Shown in pieces: positions 8,058 through 16,904 of a DNA stretch of 60,847 nucleotides (positions are counted from its first letter, which is position 1; each line of letters opens with the position of its first letter). Source of the DNA: an uncultured Pseudomonadota bacterium. GTDB taxonomy: Bacteria > Desulfobacterota_B > Binatia > UBA9968. The position numbers and the translations under genes are program-made. Under the pieces are notes generated by a model, which saw nothing but the letters and a program-made list of their open reading frames with translations, did not search any database and was not told the origin of the DNA. The stretch spans positions 1 to 60,847 of the forward strand of contig CAMLCX010000001.1 in assembly GCA_946478635.1 (NCBI GenBank), in the 5' to 3' direction.

Positions 8058-9044
8058 GTGAACAAACGAATTCAGATAGCTATGGTGAGCTTAATCCTGA
8101 TTGTGGCGTTGCCGAATCTGGCAATGGCGAGGGATCGGTTGGCGCACGGGTATTCTAGCGCAAGCGGAGTATTTGCCGGGCTCTGGGTAGCGCAAGAGGG
8201 AAAGATCTTTGAAAAATATGACATCGATTCACATCTCGTCCTGATCGCATCGGGATCGCTGATGGTCCAGGCGATGTTGGGGGGAGAGCTTCCCATCGCC
8301 GGCGCGGCCGGAAGCGCCGCGGTCGATGCGAGTTTGGGCGGGGCGGACATTGTGATGTTCGGGTCTATGGTGAAAGTGCCGGCGTTCTACATTATGGCGC
8401 TGCCGGACATTAAAGCGGTCGATGACTTGCGTGGGAAGACGGTTGGAGTCACCCGTTTTGGTTCATCCACTGATTTCACCATGCGCTATGTATTGCGCAA
8501 ACAGGGACTTGAACCCGGAAAGGACGTGACGATTATACAAACCGGCGATCTTTTCGCCGCTGCCGCGATGTTGCGCACTCGCGCCATCGTTGCGGCTCCG
8601 TTCTCCAGTCCGACCAACCTCAGGGCGGAAGAGGCCGGCGCGCGCGTATTGATGAATATGGGGAAGGCTGGAGTTTACTTTCCCCACGATGCTTTTATGG
8701 CCCGCCGTTCGTTTATCAACGCGAATACCGATCTGGTGCGGCGCTTTCTCAAAGCCTATGCCGAGGCCGTGCACCGTCTCTTTACGGACAAAGAGCTCAG
8801 CAAGCGCGCGATCGCCAAATACGCCCGCGCCAACGATACGAAAACGCTCGATACCGTTTACCAGTACGCATTGGATTATGTGGACAAGATTCCGTACAAC
8901 ACGCGCGAAGGCATCCAGGAGGTTCTGAACCAGGCCGCGGTACGGAACCCAAAAGCCAGGGACGCGAAGCCCGAAGCTTTTTACGACGATCGCTATGTGA
9001 AGGAGTTGGATGACCAGGGATTCTACAAACAGCTTTGGAAATGA
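8058..9044 (+). CDS. ABC transporter substrate-binding protein, SsuA/NMT1-like
   Basis: A 328-residue exported ligand-binding protein. The signal peptide is K-R-I-Q-I-A-M-V-S-L-I-L-I-V-A-L-P with cleavage near A-M-A-R. The mature part shows the family pattern: A-S-G-V-F-A-G-L-W-V-A-Q-E-G-K-I-F-E-K-Y near the start, G-G-A-D-I-V-M-F-G, then D-D-L-R-G-K-T-V-G-V-T-R-F-G-S of the hinge region. Start GTG 8058 follows AGGGAGG at 8047-8053. No permease or ATPase lies beside it; the next gene encodes another, unrelated type of binding protein. Probably binds a small organic anion or aromatic, but the ligand is not readable. Confidence 0.85.
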   Translation: MNKRIQIAMVSLILIVALPNLAMARDRLAHGYSSASGVFAGLWVAQEGKIFEKYDIDSHLVLIASGSLMVQAMLGGELPIAGAAGSAAVDASLGGADIVMFGSMVKVPAFYIMALPDIKAVDDLRGKTVGVTRFGSSTDFTMRYVLRKQGLEPGKDVTIIQTGDLFAAAAMLRTRAIVAAPFSSPTNLRAEEAGARVLMNMGKAGVYFPHDAFMARRSFINANTDLVRRFLKAYAEAVHRLFTDKELSKRAIAKYARANDTKTLDTVYQYALDYVDKIPYNTREGIQEVLNQAAVRNPKARDAKPEAFYDDRYVKELDDQGFYKQLWK

Positions 9045-9084
9045 AGTATCCGCTGATCAGAGCGTAAACTCTCGGAGGTGTCCT

Positions 9085-10605
9085 ATGCGGCGACTCACTG
9101 TCCTAATTTGCGCGGGCGCGCTCGCGTCGTTCAGCCTGGCAAATGGACAACGGCCGGTTTCGGCCGAGACACGTATCTCCATCGGCGTCACCGAAACCAT
9201 GGAAACGTTCAATCCCTACGGCGACAGCGTCTCCCTCATGTACAGCGTCTGGTGTCAGGTGCTTGGCTGCCTCGGCACTTACGATTTCGACAAAAACCAG
9301 CCGGTTGGCTTGCTGGTGGAGCGCTGGGAAGTTAAGGATCCCAAGACTTGGCTGTTCCATTTGCGTCGCGACATCAAGTTTCACAACGGTATGCCTCTTA
9401 CCGCCGAGGATGTTGTTCACTCGATCAATCGCATTCGCACCGACCCGCTGAGCAAACAGCGCCAGAACATTTCGGCCATTGCCAGCGAATCGGCCGTCGA
9501 CAAGCACACGGTGCGCATCGTTACCAAGGAGCCGACGGCGCCGCTGCTCGACTATCTCTTCGACCGCATCATGATCACGAGCAAAGCGATCTACGACAAA
9601 TACGGTCCCGATGTCGCGGACAGGCAATATCCGATTGGCGCCGGTCCCTACAAATTTCGCGAGCTGATTCCAGGACAGCGCTTGGTGATCGGCAAAGACC
9701 CGACGCATCCGATGTGGAAACAGTACAAGCAAGCACCGGACGAAATTGTTTTTCGCATCATGCGCGAGCCCGAGCAGCGGGTGACGGCGCTGCTCAATAA
9801 TGAAATTCAGATCGCCCAGTTTATCCCGCCGCACCTGCGCGAGCGGGTACAACAAAGCCCGCGGCACAAGATCGTCAAGTTCCACACCGCGGAAATCATG
9901 TTTTTAGCGATGATGCCCAAGGTCAAACCGTGGGACAATAAACTGGTTCGTCAAGCTGTCGGTTACGCCATCGATCGCGACACGATCATCAAGACACTGC
10001 TTAGAGGAGAAGCGTCGCGTCTCGACGGTCCCATCGGCGAAGGACAATATGGTTTCGACCCAAATCTGCAACCGAAGTATACGTACAACCCTGAGAAGGC
10101 GCGCGAGTTGCTCAAACAAGCCGGATACCCCAACGGCGTCGACGTCGAGCTTTCGACGCCCGTGGGGCGTTACACGCTGGACAAACAAGTCACCGAGGCG
10201 ATGGTGCCAATGTTGACCGCCGCCGGCATCCGTACCAAGTTGCAAACGCCTGAGTGGGCGACCCTTTGGGCCAACGTGCAGGTAGGCAAGGTGCCGTTTT
10301 ACTACATGGGCCGAGGCGGGGTCGTCGACCCGAGCGCGGCGCTCTCGCAGTATTTCGAGACCGGCGGCTCGCCGCGGATTGGGTATTCCAATCCGAAGGT
10401 CGACGAATTGCTGTCCGCGGAACGGCAGGCTTTCGATCCCGTCAAACGCAAGAAACTGCTCAGTCAGGCCATGAGTCTGATCACCGATGAGGCGCCAGCC
10501 CAGTTCATGTGGCGCCACCAGTTGCTGTTCGGCATGGCGAAGAACGTCGATTACCGCCCGCTGCCGAGCGAGCGGATCTATGGCTGGAACATGAAGGTGC
10601 GGTAA
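9085..10605 (+). CDS. Peptide/nickel-type ABC transporter binding protein (SBP family 5)
   Basis: A 506-residue exported protein of the DppA/OppA class. A signal peptide (R-R-L-T-V-L-I-C-A-G-A-L-A) is followed by T-L-like strand I-S-I-G-V-T-E, then W-L-F-H-L-R-R-D-I-K-F-H-N-G and L-T-A-E-D-V-V-H-S-I, the signature block of family 5. Later V-R-Q-A-V-G-Y-A-I-D-R and A-R-E-L-L-K-Q-A-G-Y-P-N-G are also typical. ATG 9085 has GGAGG at 9074-9078 and the frame upstream to 9010 overlaps the previous gene, so I take 9085. It follows the 8058 gene by 40 bases and is probably co-transcribed. The usual DppBCDF partners are missing here. Confidence 0.9.
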   Translation: MRRLTVLICAGALASFSLANGQRPVSAETRISIGVTETMETFNPYGDSVSLMYSVWCQVLGCLGTYDFDKNQPVGLLVERWEVKDPKTWLFHLRRDIKFHNGMPLTAEDVVHSINRIRTDPLSKQRQNISAIASESAVDKHTVRIVTKEPTAPLLDYLFDRIMITSKAIYDKYGPDVADRQYPIGAGPYKFRELIPGQRLVIGKDPTHPMWKQYKQAPDEIVFRIMREPEQRVTALLNNEIQIAQFIPPHLRERVQQSPRHKIVKFHTAEIMFLAMMPKVKPWDNKLVRQAVGYAIDRDTIIKTLLRGEASRLDGPIGEGQYGFDPNLQPKYTYNPEKARELLKQAGYPNGVDVELSTPVGRYTLDKQVTEAMVPMLTAAGIRTKLQTPEWATLWANVQVGKVPFYYMGRGGVVDPSAALSQYFETGGSPRIGYSNPKVDELLSAERQAFDPVKRKKLLSQAMSLITDEAPAQFMWRHQLLFGMAKNVDYRPLPSERIYGWNMKVR

Positions 10606-10618
10606 GGCCTACCAATTC

Positions 10619-10653
10619 GGGTGATGGAGTAGTGGAGTGTTGGAGTGATGGGT
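10619..10653. repeat. TGGAGTGATGG tandem-like repeat
   Basis: Three degenerate copies of TGGAGTgaTGG run in a row. The same motif in the opposite orientation lies at about 18590-18620. Both copies are directly downstream of a stop codon. Probably a dispersed intergenic repeat. Confidence 0.55.
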
Positions 10654-10726
10654 TCCGAGCGTAGGACGCCGAGATCGCCGCACTCGACTACCACGGTCCC
10701 ACCGTTTTGATTCTCGATATTAATAT

Positions 10727-10786
10727 GTTGACGGCTCGTCCCGCGTTGACGGTACGGTCGCCTTCACGCTTTAATCAGGCTATAAT
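10727..10786 (+). promoter_or_regulatory. Possible promoter region with direct repeats upstream of the luciferase-like gene
   Basis: Two copies of GTTGACGG stand 18 bases apart (10727 and 10745), followed by a perfect TATAAT at 10781-10786. Neither TTGACG is 17 bases from TATAAT (the nearer is 29 away), so the repeats may be activator sites rather than a -35. A start of transcription would lie about 50 bases before the gene. Confidence 0.35.
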
Positions 10787-10845
10787 TCTACTTCGATTTC
10801 GGCCATAAGCGCCGAAGTTTCTATTTGATCAAGAGGAGCCTCTGA

Positions 10846-11865
10846 ATGGCAAAGCAACGAGTGGGTTACGCCCTGGGATACGGCAAATTTACCAATGTAA
10901 GAGAGATGGCGGACGTAATGAAGCAGGCCGAGGAGCGCGGTTTCCAGATGGCGTTTTTTTCCGAGACGATCGAACTCATGCGCGACTCCGTGAGCTCTTT
11001 GGCGGCGATTGGCCTCGCCACCAAGAACATGGTTCTGGGCACGACACAGATCGTGCGCCTGCGCGGCCCCGTAGTCATGGCGCAGGCATTGGCGACATTG
11101 GATGAATTGACCGGCGGGCGCATGACGTGCGCGCCGGGGGCCTGCACGAAGAGCCATGCGCGCGTGCACGCCTTGCCGCAGGATGTCGGTGCCACGCCGA
11201 CCGAGGTGCTGCGCGAATATATCGAGTCGATGCGGTTGCTTTTTACCGGCGATAAGGTTTCCTACCACGGCAAGTTCATCAACTTCGAAAACGTCGGTCT
11301 CGGCTGGAAGCCATTTCGCAAGAATATTCCCTTCTACGTGCCCGCCACGGCGACGGTCGGTTTGAAACTCGCGGGGGCGGTGGGCGACGGTGTGGTGCTG
11401 AACGCAGTTTGCTCGCCCGAATACACGGTCAATGCGCTGAAGATTATCAAAGATTCGGCGCAGCAGGCGGGAAGGGATTTTTCCAAGTTTGAAGTGGCGC
11501 AGATCATCAACTGCTCGATCGAGGACGATCACAAAAAAGCGCTCGATGCCGTGCGCTGGGAAGTGGCGACCAAACTCGACCCGGTGCAAATATCCTTTAT
11601 CGCCGGGCCGAAGATGCGCGTGGGCGAACCCTATATCCGCAAAGAAGATATTCCGCTATTCGAAAAGGCCCACGCCGCAGGGGGCATGGAAGGTTTGATC
11701 AAAGCAATTCCGGACTCCTACGTCGAGGGCATGACCGCGAGCGGCACGCCGGACGAGGTCAAGAAACGCGTGCAGCAATATCGCGAGGCGGGAGTCAAAG
11801 TTCCTCTGCTCCGACCCGCTGCCGCACACCAGACTCAGAGGCTGCTGGATTTATTCGCGCAATAA
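10846..11865 (+). CDS. LLM-class flavin-dependent oxidoreductase (luciferase-like)
   Basis: A 339-residue protein of the bacterial luciferase-like monooxygenase superfamily, TIM barrel, using FMN or F420. The first strand is R-V-G-Y-A-L-G-Y-G; then F-F-S-E-T-I-E, the T-K-N-M-V-L-G-T-T block, and A-L-A-T-L-D-E-L-T-G-G-R, a common LLM signature. Further on, V-P-A-T-A-T-V-G-L-K-L-A-G-A-V-G-D-G-V-V-L-N. It could oxidise or reduce a small organic substrate such as a sulfonate, nitrilotriacetate-like chelate or methylene-H4MPT-like cofactor; no choice can be made. AGAGGAG at 10830-10836 precedes ATG 10846. It begins a run of same-strand catabolic genes continuing to 18547. Confidence 0.85.
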   Translation: MAKQRVGYALGYGKFTNVREMADVMKQAEERGFQMAFFSETIELMRDSVSSLAAIGLATKNMVLGTTQIVRLRGPVVMAQALATLDELTGGRMTCAPGACTKSHARVHALPQDVGATPTEVLREYIESMRLLFTGDKVSYHGKFINFENVGLGWKPFRKNIPFYVPATATVGLKLAGAVGDGVVLNAVCSPEYTVNALKIIKDSAQQAGRDFSKFEVAQIINCSIEDDHKKALDAVRWEVATKLDPVQISFIAGPKMRVGEPYIRKEDIPLFEKAHAAGGMEGLIKAIPDSYVEGMTASGTPDEVKKRVQQYREAGVKVPLLRPAAAHQTQRLLDLFAQ

Positions 11866-11871
11866 GTAGTC

Positions 11872-11966
11872 GTTCAAAAGTTCCAGGTTCAAAGGTTCAA
11901 GGTTCTGATTCGGGGTGATCGGGCGGTGACATTGAACCTGGAACCTGGAACCTTGAACCTTTGAAC
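11872..11966. repeat. Inverted repeat of GGTTCAAGGTTC units
   Basis: The left arm (11872-11912) has repeated GTTCAAAGGTTCAAGG units, and the right arm (11932-11966) the complementary GAACCTTGAACC units, with a short GC-rich centre. A related single-orientation block lies at 21052-21085. It ends eight bases before the hyuA start codon, which has no Shine-Dalgarno sequence of its own. Confidence 0.7.
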
Positions 11967-11974
11967 TAATTTTT

Positions 11975-14053
11975 ATGTATCGCGTTGGCATCGACATCGG
12001 CGGCACGTTCACCGACATGCTCTTGGTGGGTGAGGACGGCAGCGCCGTGATCGGCAAGACTCTCACCACGCCCGGAGATCCGAGTCTGGCGGTGGAGGAG
12101 GCCCTGCGACCCGCATTGGAAGGCGGCGCGGTGAAAACCGGCGACCGCGGCACCCTGATCCACGGTACGACGCTCGTGACCAATGCATTAATTGAGCGTA
12201 AAGGCGCGCTGACGGCGCTTCTTACTACGTCAGGATTTCGCGACGCGGTGGAGATCGGCCGCGAACACCGCTATGAGCTCTACGATCTGAACCTCGACCT
12301 GCCCAAGCCGCTCGTGCCGCGCCACTTGCGTTTCGACGTTCCGGAGCGAGTGGCCGCCGATGGCGTCGTCCTCGAAGCATTGGACGAGACTTTTGTCCGG
12401 CGCTTGGTGAGCGAATTGCGCGACAAGGGCATCAAAGCCATCGGTGTCTGTTATCTAAACAGCTTCCGCAATCCGGCCCACGAAAAACGCACCGCGGAAA
12501 TCATCGCCGACGTGGCGCCCGAGATTCGCGTTTCCCTCAGCTCTGAAGTCGTCGCCGAAATTCGTGAGTTTCAACGCACCAGCACGACTCTCGCCAACGT
12601 GTACGTTCAAGAGCGAGTCGCTGATTATCTTGGCCAACTGCAATCGCGGCTGGATAAAATCGGTTTTGCCGGCAGTTTCTTTGTCATGTTGTCGAGCGGC
12701 GGCATAGCCACGCGCGAAACGGCTTCGCGTTTTCCGGTTCGTTTGCTCGAGTCTGGTCCGGCGGCCGGGGCATTGGCGGCCGCTCAGGCTGGGATGCTTT
12801 CCGGTCATCGTGATCTGTTATCCTTCGACATGGGCGGTACGACCGCCAAGCTCTGCGTGATCGACGACGGCCAGCCGCTCAAGACCCACGAGTTTGAAGT
12901 CGATCGCGTCTATCGTTTTCGCAAAGGCAGCGGCCTGCCGGTGCGCATTCCCGTCATCGACATGATCGAGATCGGCGCCGGCGGCGGCAGCATCGCGCGC
13001 GTCGATTCCCTCGGGCTCCTGAAAGTCGGGCCGGAAAGTTCCGGCGCGGACCCCGGACCGGTGTGCTATCGGCACGGCGGCACGGAGCCGACGGTGACCG
13101 ACGCCGACCTTGTGCTCGGCTATCTCGATCCGAATTATTTTCTCGGCGGCAAAATGCAGCTCGATCTCGATGGCGCTCGCAAAGCGCTGGGCCGTCTCGG
13201 CGGCAAACTCGGGATGGACCCCCAGCAAGTTGCCTGGGGCATTCATCAGATTGTCAACGAAAACATGGCCAACGCGGCGCGCGCGCATCTGGGTGAGCGC
13301 GGCAAGGATCCCCGGCGTTTGCCGATGTACGCCTTTGGTGGCGCGGGGCCGGTGCACGGCTATCGCGTTGCGGAGATTCTGCGCCTGCCATCGCTCATCT
13401 CACCCTTCGGCGCGGGCGTCGGTTCGACTTTCGGCTTGCTTTCGGCGCCGCTCGCTTTCGACTTTGTGCGCAGCGCATACAGCCGCATGGACCAACTCGA
13501 CTGGAATTTTGCCAACGGCCTGCTGCGCGAAATGGCGGACGAGGGGCGCAGGGTGTTGGAGAGTTCCGGACTGTCTCAAGGCGAGATCCACTATCGGCGC
13601 ACCGCCGATATACGCTACGTCGGCCAGGGTCATGAAGTGTCGGTCGCGCTGCCGGACGGCGAACTCAGCGCCCGGCATCTGGGCCGCGTCCAAGATGCTT
13701 TTGAAGAAACCTATCGAGCCTTGTATGGACGCAAGGGGCCGGACGTGCCTTTGGAAGTGATCAACTGGCGCGTGGTCGCGAGCGGCCCGCAGCCGGAATG
13801 GAATTTGAAATTGGCGCGCGACGGCGCTGTTCGCAAGGAGGCGCGCAAAGGCTCGCGCCGCGCTTATTTCCCCGAATGCGAAGGCTACGTGGACACCGTG
13901 ATTTACGACCGCTACGCGCTCCAGCCTGGAATGGAGTTCCCGGGTCCGGCGATTATCGAGGAGCGTGAGTCGACTTTGATCATGGGTGCGCGCGGCCATG
14001 CCCGTGTTGATAATACATTGAATGTTGTCGTGGAGTTGCGCGATGGAAAATAA
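11975..14053 (+). CDS. hyuA: Hydantoinase/5-oxoprolinase subunit A
   Basis: A 692-residue protein, the ATP-binding subunit of an ATP-dependent hydantoinase, oxoprolinase or acetone-carboxylase-like enzyme. It starts with G-I-D-I-G-G-T-F-T-D, the phosphate-binding loop of the ASKHA fold, has H-G-T-T-L-V-T-N-A-L and later D-M-G-G-T-T-A-K, and I-G-A-G-G-G-S-I-A, all standard for the family. Full length. It overlaps hyuB by eleven bases, so the two are translated together and should form one complex that opens a cyclic amide or carboxylates a substrate with ATP. The start ATG 11975 is immediately after a palindromic repeat and has no clear ribosome binding site. Confidence 0.92.
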   Translation: MYRVGIDIGGTFTDMLLVGEDGSAVIGKTLTTPGDPSLAVEEALRPALEGGAVKTGDRGTLIHGTTLVTNALIERKGALTALLTTSGFRDAVEIGREHRYELYDLNLDLPKPLVPRHLRFDVPERVAADGVVLEALDETFVRRLVSELRDKGIKAIGVCYLNSFRNPAHEKRTAEIIADVAPEIRVSLSSEVVAEIREFQRTSTTLANVYVQERVADYLGQLQSRLDKIGFAGSFFVMLSSGGIATRETASRFPVRLLESGPAAGALAAAQAGMLSGHRDLLSFDMGGTTAKLCVIDDGQPLKTHEFEVDRVYRFRKGSGLPVRIPVIDMIEIGAGGGSIARVDSLGLLKVGPESSGADPGPVCYRHGGTEPTVTDADLVLGYLDPNYFLGGKMQLDLDGARKALGRLGGKLGMDPQQVAWGIHQIVNENMANAARAHLGERGKDPRRLPMYAFGGAGPVHGYRVAEILRLPSLISPFGAGVGSTFGLLSAPLAFDFVRSAYSRMDQLDWNFANGLLREMADEGRRVLESSGLSQGEIHYRRTADIRYVGQGHEVSVALPDGELSARHLGRVQDAFEETYRALYGRKGPDVPLEVINWRVVASGPQPEWNLKLARDGAVRKEARKGSRRAYFPECEGYVDTVIYDRYALQPGMEFPGPAIIEERESTLIMGARGHARVDNTLNVVVELRDGK

Positions 14054-15767
14054 AGCGATTGATCCGGTCACGCTCGAAGTGATTTGGAACCGCTTCATGT
14101 CGGTGGCCAACGAGCAGCAGGATACACTCATTCGCACGGCGTTCAGCACCATCGTCCGCGAGAGTCAGGACCTCGCCTGTGGATTGTTCGACACCCTGGG
14201 GCGGATGATCGCGCAATCGCTCAGCGGCACGCCGGGGCATATCAACGCCATGGCGACGTCCATGAAGCATTTTCTCGCGGCGTTTCCGCCGGATAGACTC
14301 GAGCCGGGCGATGTGCTCATCACCAACGACCCGTGGCAGACGGCGGGCCAGATCAACGACATTACGATCACCACGCCGATTTTCCGCAATGGGAAACTGG
14401 TCGCCTTGTTCGCCAATACCTGCCATAGCGCGGATATCGGCGGGCGGATTCTCTCGGCCGAGGCGCGCGAAGTCTTCGAAGAAGGGTTGCGCATTCCGAT
14501 CATGAAACTCTTCGAGCGCGGCGAGCCCAATGAAATCCTCATGCAAATCGTGCGCGCCAACGTGCGCCAGCCGGACGAAGTGATCGGCGATTTTTACGCC
14601 CAGGCGGCGTGCAACGAAACCGGCGGACGGGCGCTTCTCGAAATGATGGATGAGTTCGGCCTCGATTCCATCGACCCCGTCGCCGAAGAAATCATCCGCC
14701 GCTCGGAAGCGGCGGTGCGCGCGGAGATTGAAAAGCTACCGAACGGCGAGTGGACCAACGAGACGTGGAGCGATGGTTTCGAAGAGCCGATCGTGGTGCG
14801 CTGCGCCGTCAGGATCGCCGGCGACGAGATTTTTATCGACTTCACCGGCTCCTCGCCGCAGAGCACCCGCGGCATCAACGTCGTGCTCAACTACACCCAC
14901 GCGTACGCGAGCTTTGCGATCAAAGCCGCCATCTGCCCGGATGTGCCCCACAATGCAGGCAGCTTTCGTCCCGTGCACGTGAGCGCCCCGCCGGGCAGTA
15001 TTTTGAATGCTCTCGACCCCGCGCCGGTGGCGAGCCGTCAGGTAATTGGCCATTTTATACCGAGCGCGATCTTCGCTGCATTGTCGGGCGCGCTGCCGGG
15101 ACGCCTCATGGCGCCGGGCGCCGATCCGATTTGGTTGAGCGTGTGGCGTGGTCAAAATCCGCCGTTCACGTTGACCCTTTTTCAGGTCGGCGGTACCGGC
15201 GCGCGGCCGACGAAGGATGGCTTGAATGCCGTCGGTTTTCCGAGCGGCGTCGCCGGTGTGCCGGCGGAGGTCCTCGAAAGTCTATCGCCGGTGGTGATGA
15301 AACGCCGCCAACTCCGACCGGATTCCGGCGGCGCGGGAACCTGGCGCGGCGGCTTGGGGCAACTCACTGAGTTTGCCCGCCGGGGGTCAGGCCGTTGGAG
15401 CGTGAGCTCGATCGCCGACCGCACGGTCTATGCGGCGCCCGGCCTGTTGGGCGGTCAAAGCGGCGCGACGGGTGAAGTTAAGCTAGACGATGGCACACGG
15501 CTGAATGCCAAGGCGCTCAAAGATCTCAAAGAAGGCGAGATCGTTCACGTGAATCTCCCGGGCGGCGGCGGATACGGCGATCCGATGAAACGCGACGTTG
15601 AAAAAGTAAGGTGGGACGTTGTCGAAGCCTATATCTCGCCTGAAGAAGCCGAGCGGTGCTACGGGGTCGCGGTTCGTTATACCGGAAAAGCGGATGACCT
15701 GGTGAAGCTACCGGAAAATTGGGTGGTCGATCTTACACGAACCGCGGAGCTGCGGAGTAGCCGATAA
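14043..15767 (+). CDS. hyuB: Hydantoinase/5-oxoprolinase subunit B
   Basis: A 574-residue protein, partner of HyuA. The N-terminus I-D-P-V-T-L-E-V-I-W-N-R and the following E-Q-Q-D-T-L-I-R-T-A-F-S are family hallmarks, as are H-I-N-A-M, the N-D-P-W motif and the C-terminal G-G-G-G-Y-G-D-P. ATG 14043 lies within the end of hyuA (stop 14051-14053), giving coupled translation; the longer frame from 14022 has no conserved residues and is not used. Together HyuAB would hydrolyse a hydantoin-like, oxoproline-like or ketone substrate in the cytoplasm. Substrate unknown, though neighbouring SDR and aldolase genes suggest a catabolic route. Confidence 0.92.
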   Translation: MENKAIDPVTLEVIWNRFMSVANEQQDTLIRTAFSTIVRESQDLACGLFDTLGRMIAQSLSGTPGHINAMATSMKHFLAAFPPDRLEPGDVLITNDPWQTAGQINDITITTPIFRNGKLVALFANTCHSADIGGRILSAEAREVFEEGLRIPIMKLFERGEPNEILMQIVRANVRQPDEVIGDFYAQAACNETGGRALLEMMDEFGLDSIDPVAEEIIRRSEAAVRAEIEKLPNGEWTNETWSDGFEEPIVVRCAVRIAGDEIFIDFTGSSPQSTRGINVVLNYTHAYASFAIKAAICPDVPHNAGSFRPVHVSAPPGSILNALDPAPVASRQVIGHFIPSAIFAALSGALPGRLMAPGADPIWLSVWRGQNPPFTLTLFQVGGTGARPTKDGLNAVGFPSGVAGVPAEVLESLSPVVMKRRQLRPDSGGAGTWRGGLGQLTEFARRGSGRWSVSSIADRTVYAAPGLLGGQSGATGEVKLDDGTRLNAKALKDLKEGEIVHVNLPGGGGYGDPMKRDVEKVRWDVVEAYISPEEAERCYGVAVRYTGKADDLVKLPENWVVDLTRTAELRSSR

Positions 15768-15808
15768 TCGATTTGCTCGGCAGCGGTGCGATGTTGCGCG
15801 GAAAGGCT

Positions 15809-15888
15809 GGATCTCTCACTTCGTTCGAGATGACCGCAAAGGGTCAGAGAGTTTTTGATTGTCATTTCGAGCAGAGCGAGAAATCTTT
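15809..15888. repeat. Dispersed palindromic repeat, copy 1 (GTCATTTCGAGC family)
   Basis: GATCTCTCACTTCGTTCGAGATGAC at the left and TGTCATTTCGAGCAGAGCG followed by AGAAATCTTTC at the right form an inverted pair. Copies of the same family stand at 16793-16856 and 21098-21190. It fills the gap between hyuB and the SDR gene; no gene is seen there. Confidence 0.7.
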
Positions 15889-15982
15889 CTCTGGGTTGAA
15901 AAAGCAGTTGGAGTCGAATCGGCAATTCCGGATTGATGAGCTATGAGCTTTCCGATCTGAGATTGCGAGCGGAAGTGAGGAC

Positions 15983-16750
15983 ATGGAGCTTCAAGGTCGA
16001 GTAGCTTTGGTAACCGGCGGCGCAGGCGGCATTGGCGCCGCGGTGGTGCGGAGCCTCGCGAAGGCCGGAATCAGCGGCGTTGCCATCAATTATCGAAAAT
16101 CGGCCAAGGATGCCGGCGATCTCGCGGCCGAGCTGGAACGCTTGGGTGTAAAAGCACTGGCAATACAAGCCGACGTTCAGAGGGACGATCAAGTGCGTTC
16201 GATGATTGCAAAGGTCAGCGACCAGTTCGGCCGCCTGGATATCGTCGTGAACAATGCCGGCGTGACGCACTGGGTTAGGCTTGGCGATTTGGAAGGACTC
16301 ACGGATGCCATCTGGGATGAGATTCTGGACGTCAACGTCAAGGGCGCGTTTCGCTGCGCGCGCGCAGCGGCGAAACTTCTGGAAGAAAACCAGGGCATGA
16401 TCGTCAACGTGTCGTCGATTTCGGGCGTGCTGGCGCCCTCGACCATGTCGTCTCTCGCTTACGGCACTGCCAAGGCCGCGCTGATTTACATGACGCGCGG
16501 TTTGGCCGTCGCGATGGCGCCCAAGGTGCGGGTCAATTGCGTCGCCCCGGCGTTCACGGATACGCCTTGGATGAGCCAGCATTTCGGCGGCGATTACCAG
16601 CAGGTGATCGCCAAAGCTTCCACGGGTTATCCGATGCAGCGCATCGCCACTCCGGAGGATATTGCCGGCGCGATCCTCGGTTTGATCACCGGCGGCGATT
16701 TCGTCACCGGGCAGACTTTGATTGTCGACGGTGGGTTGAGTTTGAGTTAG
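15983..16750 (+). CDS. Short-chain dehydrogenase/reductase (FabG-like)
   Basis: A 255-residue classical SDR. The cofactor loop is T-G-G-A-G-G-I-G near residue 10; N-N-A-G-V is present, and the catalytic set is S in V-S-S-I-S-G with Y and K in Y-G-T-A-K. The basic R after strand 2 (N-Y-R-K-S) suggests NADP(H). The end, F-V-T-G-Q-T-L-I-V-D-G-G, is the usual one. It oxidises or reduces a hydroxy or keto group, probably in the same pathway as the surrounding genes. ATG 15983 follows GGAAGTGAGG. FabG itself usually sits with acyl-carrier genes, which are absent, so a catabolic role is more likely. Confidence 0.88.
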   Translation: MELQGRVALVTGGAGGIGAAVVRSLAKAGISGVAINYRKSAKDAGDLAAELERLGVKALAIQADVQRDDQVRSMIAKVSDQFGRLDIVVNNAGVTHWVRLGDLEGLTDAIWDEILDVNVKGAFRCARAAAKLLEENQGMIVNVSSISGVLAPSTMSSLAYGTAKAALIYMTRGLAVAMAPKVRVNCVAPAFTDTPWMSQHFGGDYQQVIAKASTGYPMQRIATPEDIAGAILGLITGGDFVTGQTLIVDGGLSLS

Positions 16751-16792
16751 TGGGTCGTCACATGGTGTTCTCATCCCTGTGCTATATTCGAC

Positions 16793-16856
16793 TGTCATCT
16801 CGAACGTACTGAGAGATCTTTCCCGAAAGATTTCTCGGCTTTGCCTCGAAATGACA
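16793..16856. repeat. Dispersed palindromic repeat, copy 2 (GTCATTTCGAGC family)
   Basis: TGTCATCTCGAACGTACTG, a short centre with TTTCCCGAAAG, then CTTTGCCTCGAAATGACA form one long imperfect hairpin. It lies between the SDR and aldolase genes and is a relative of the copies at 15809 and 21098. Confidence 0.7.
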
Positions 16857-16904
16857 ACAAAGACAGTCGGTCGCAAAGAAACCGGCAGATTCACTAACGT
16901 ATAA

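Noticed and set aside
9103..9885. Long minus-strand frame opposite the DppA-like gene
   Set aside because: A shadow produced by high GC third positions; the plus-strand gene is unmistakable.
11872..11966. CRISPR array
   Set aside because: The units are inverted and lack uniform spacers, and no cas gene is present.
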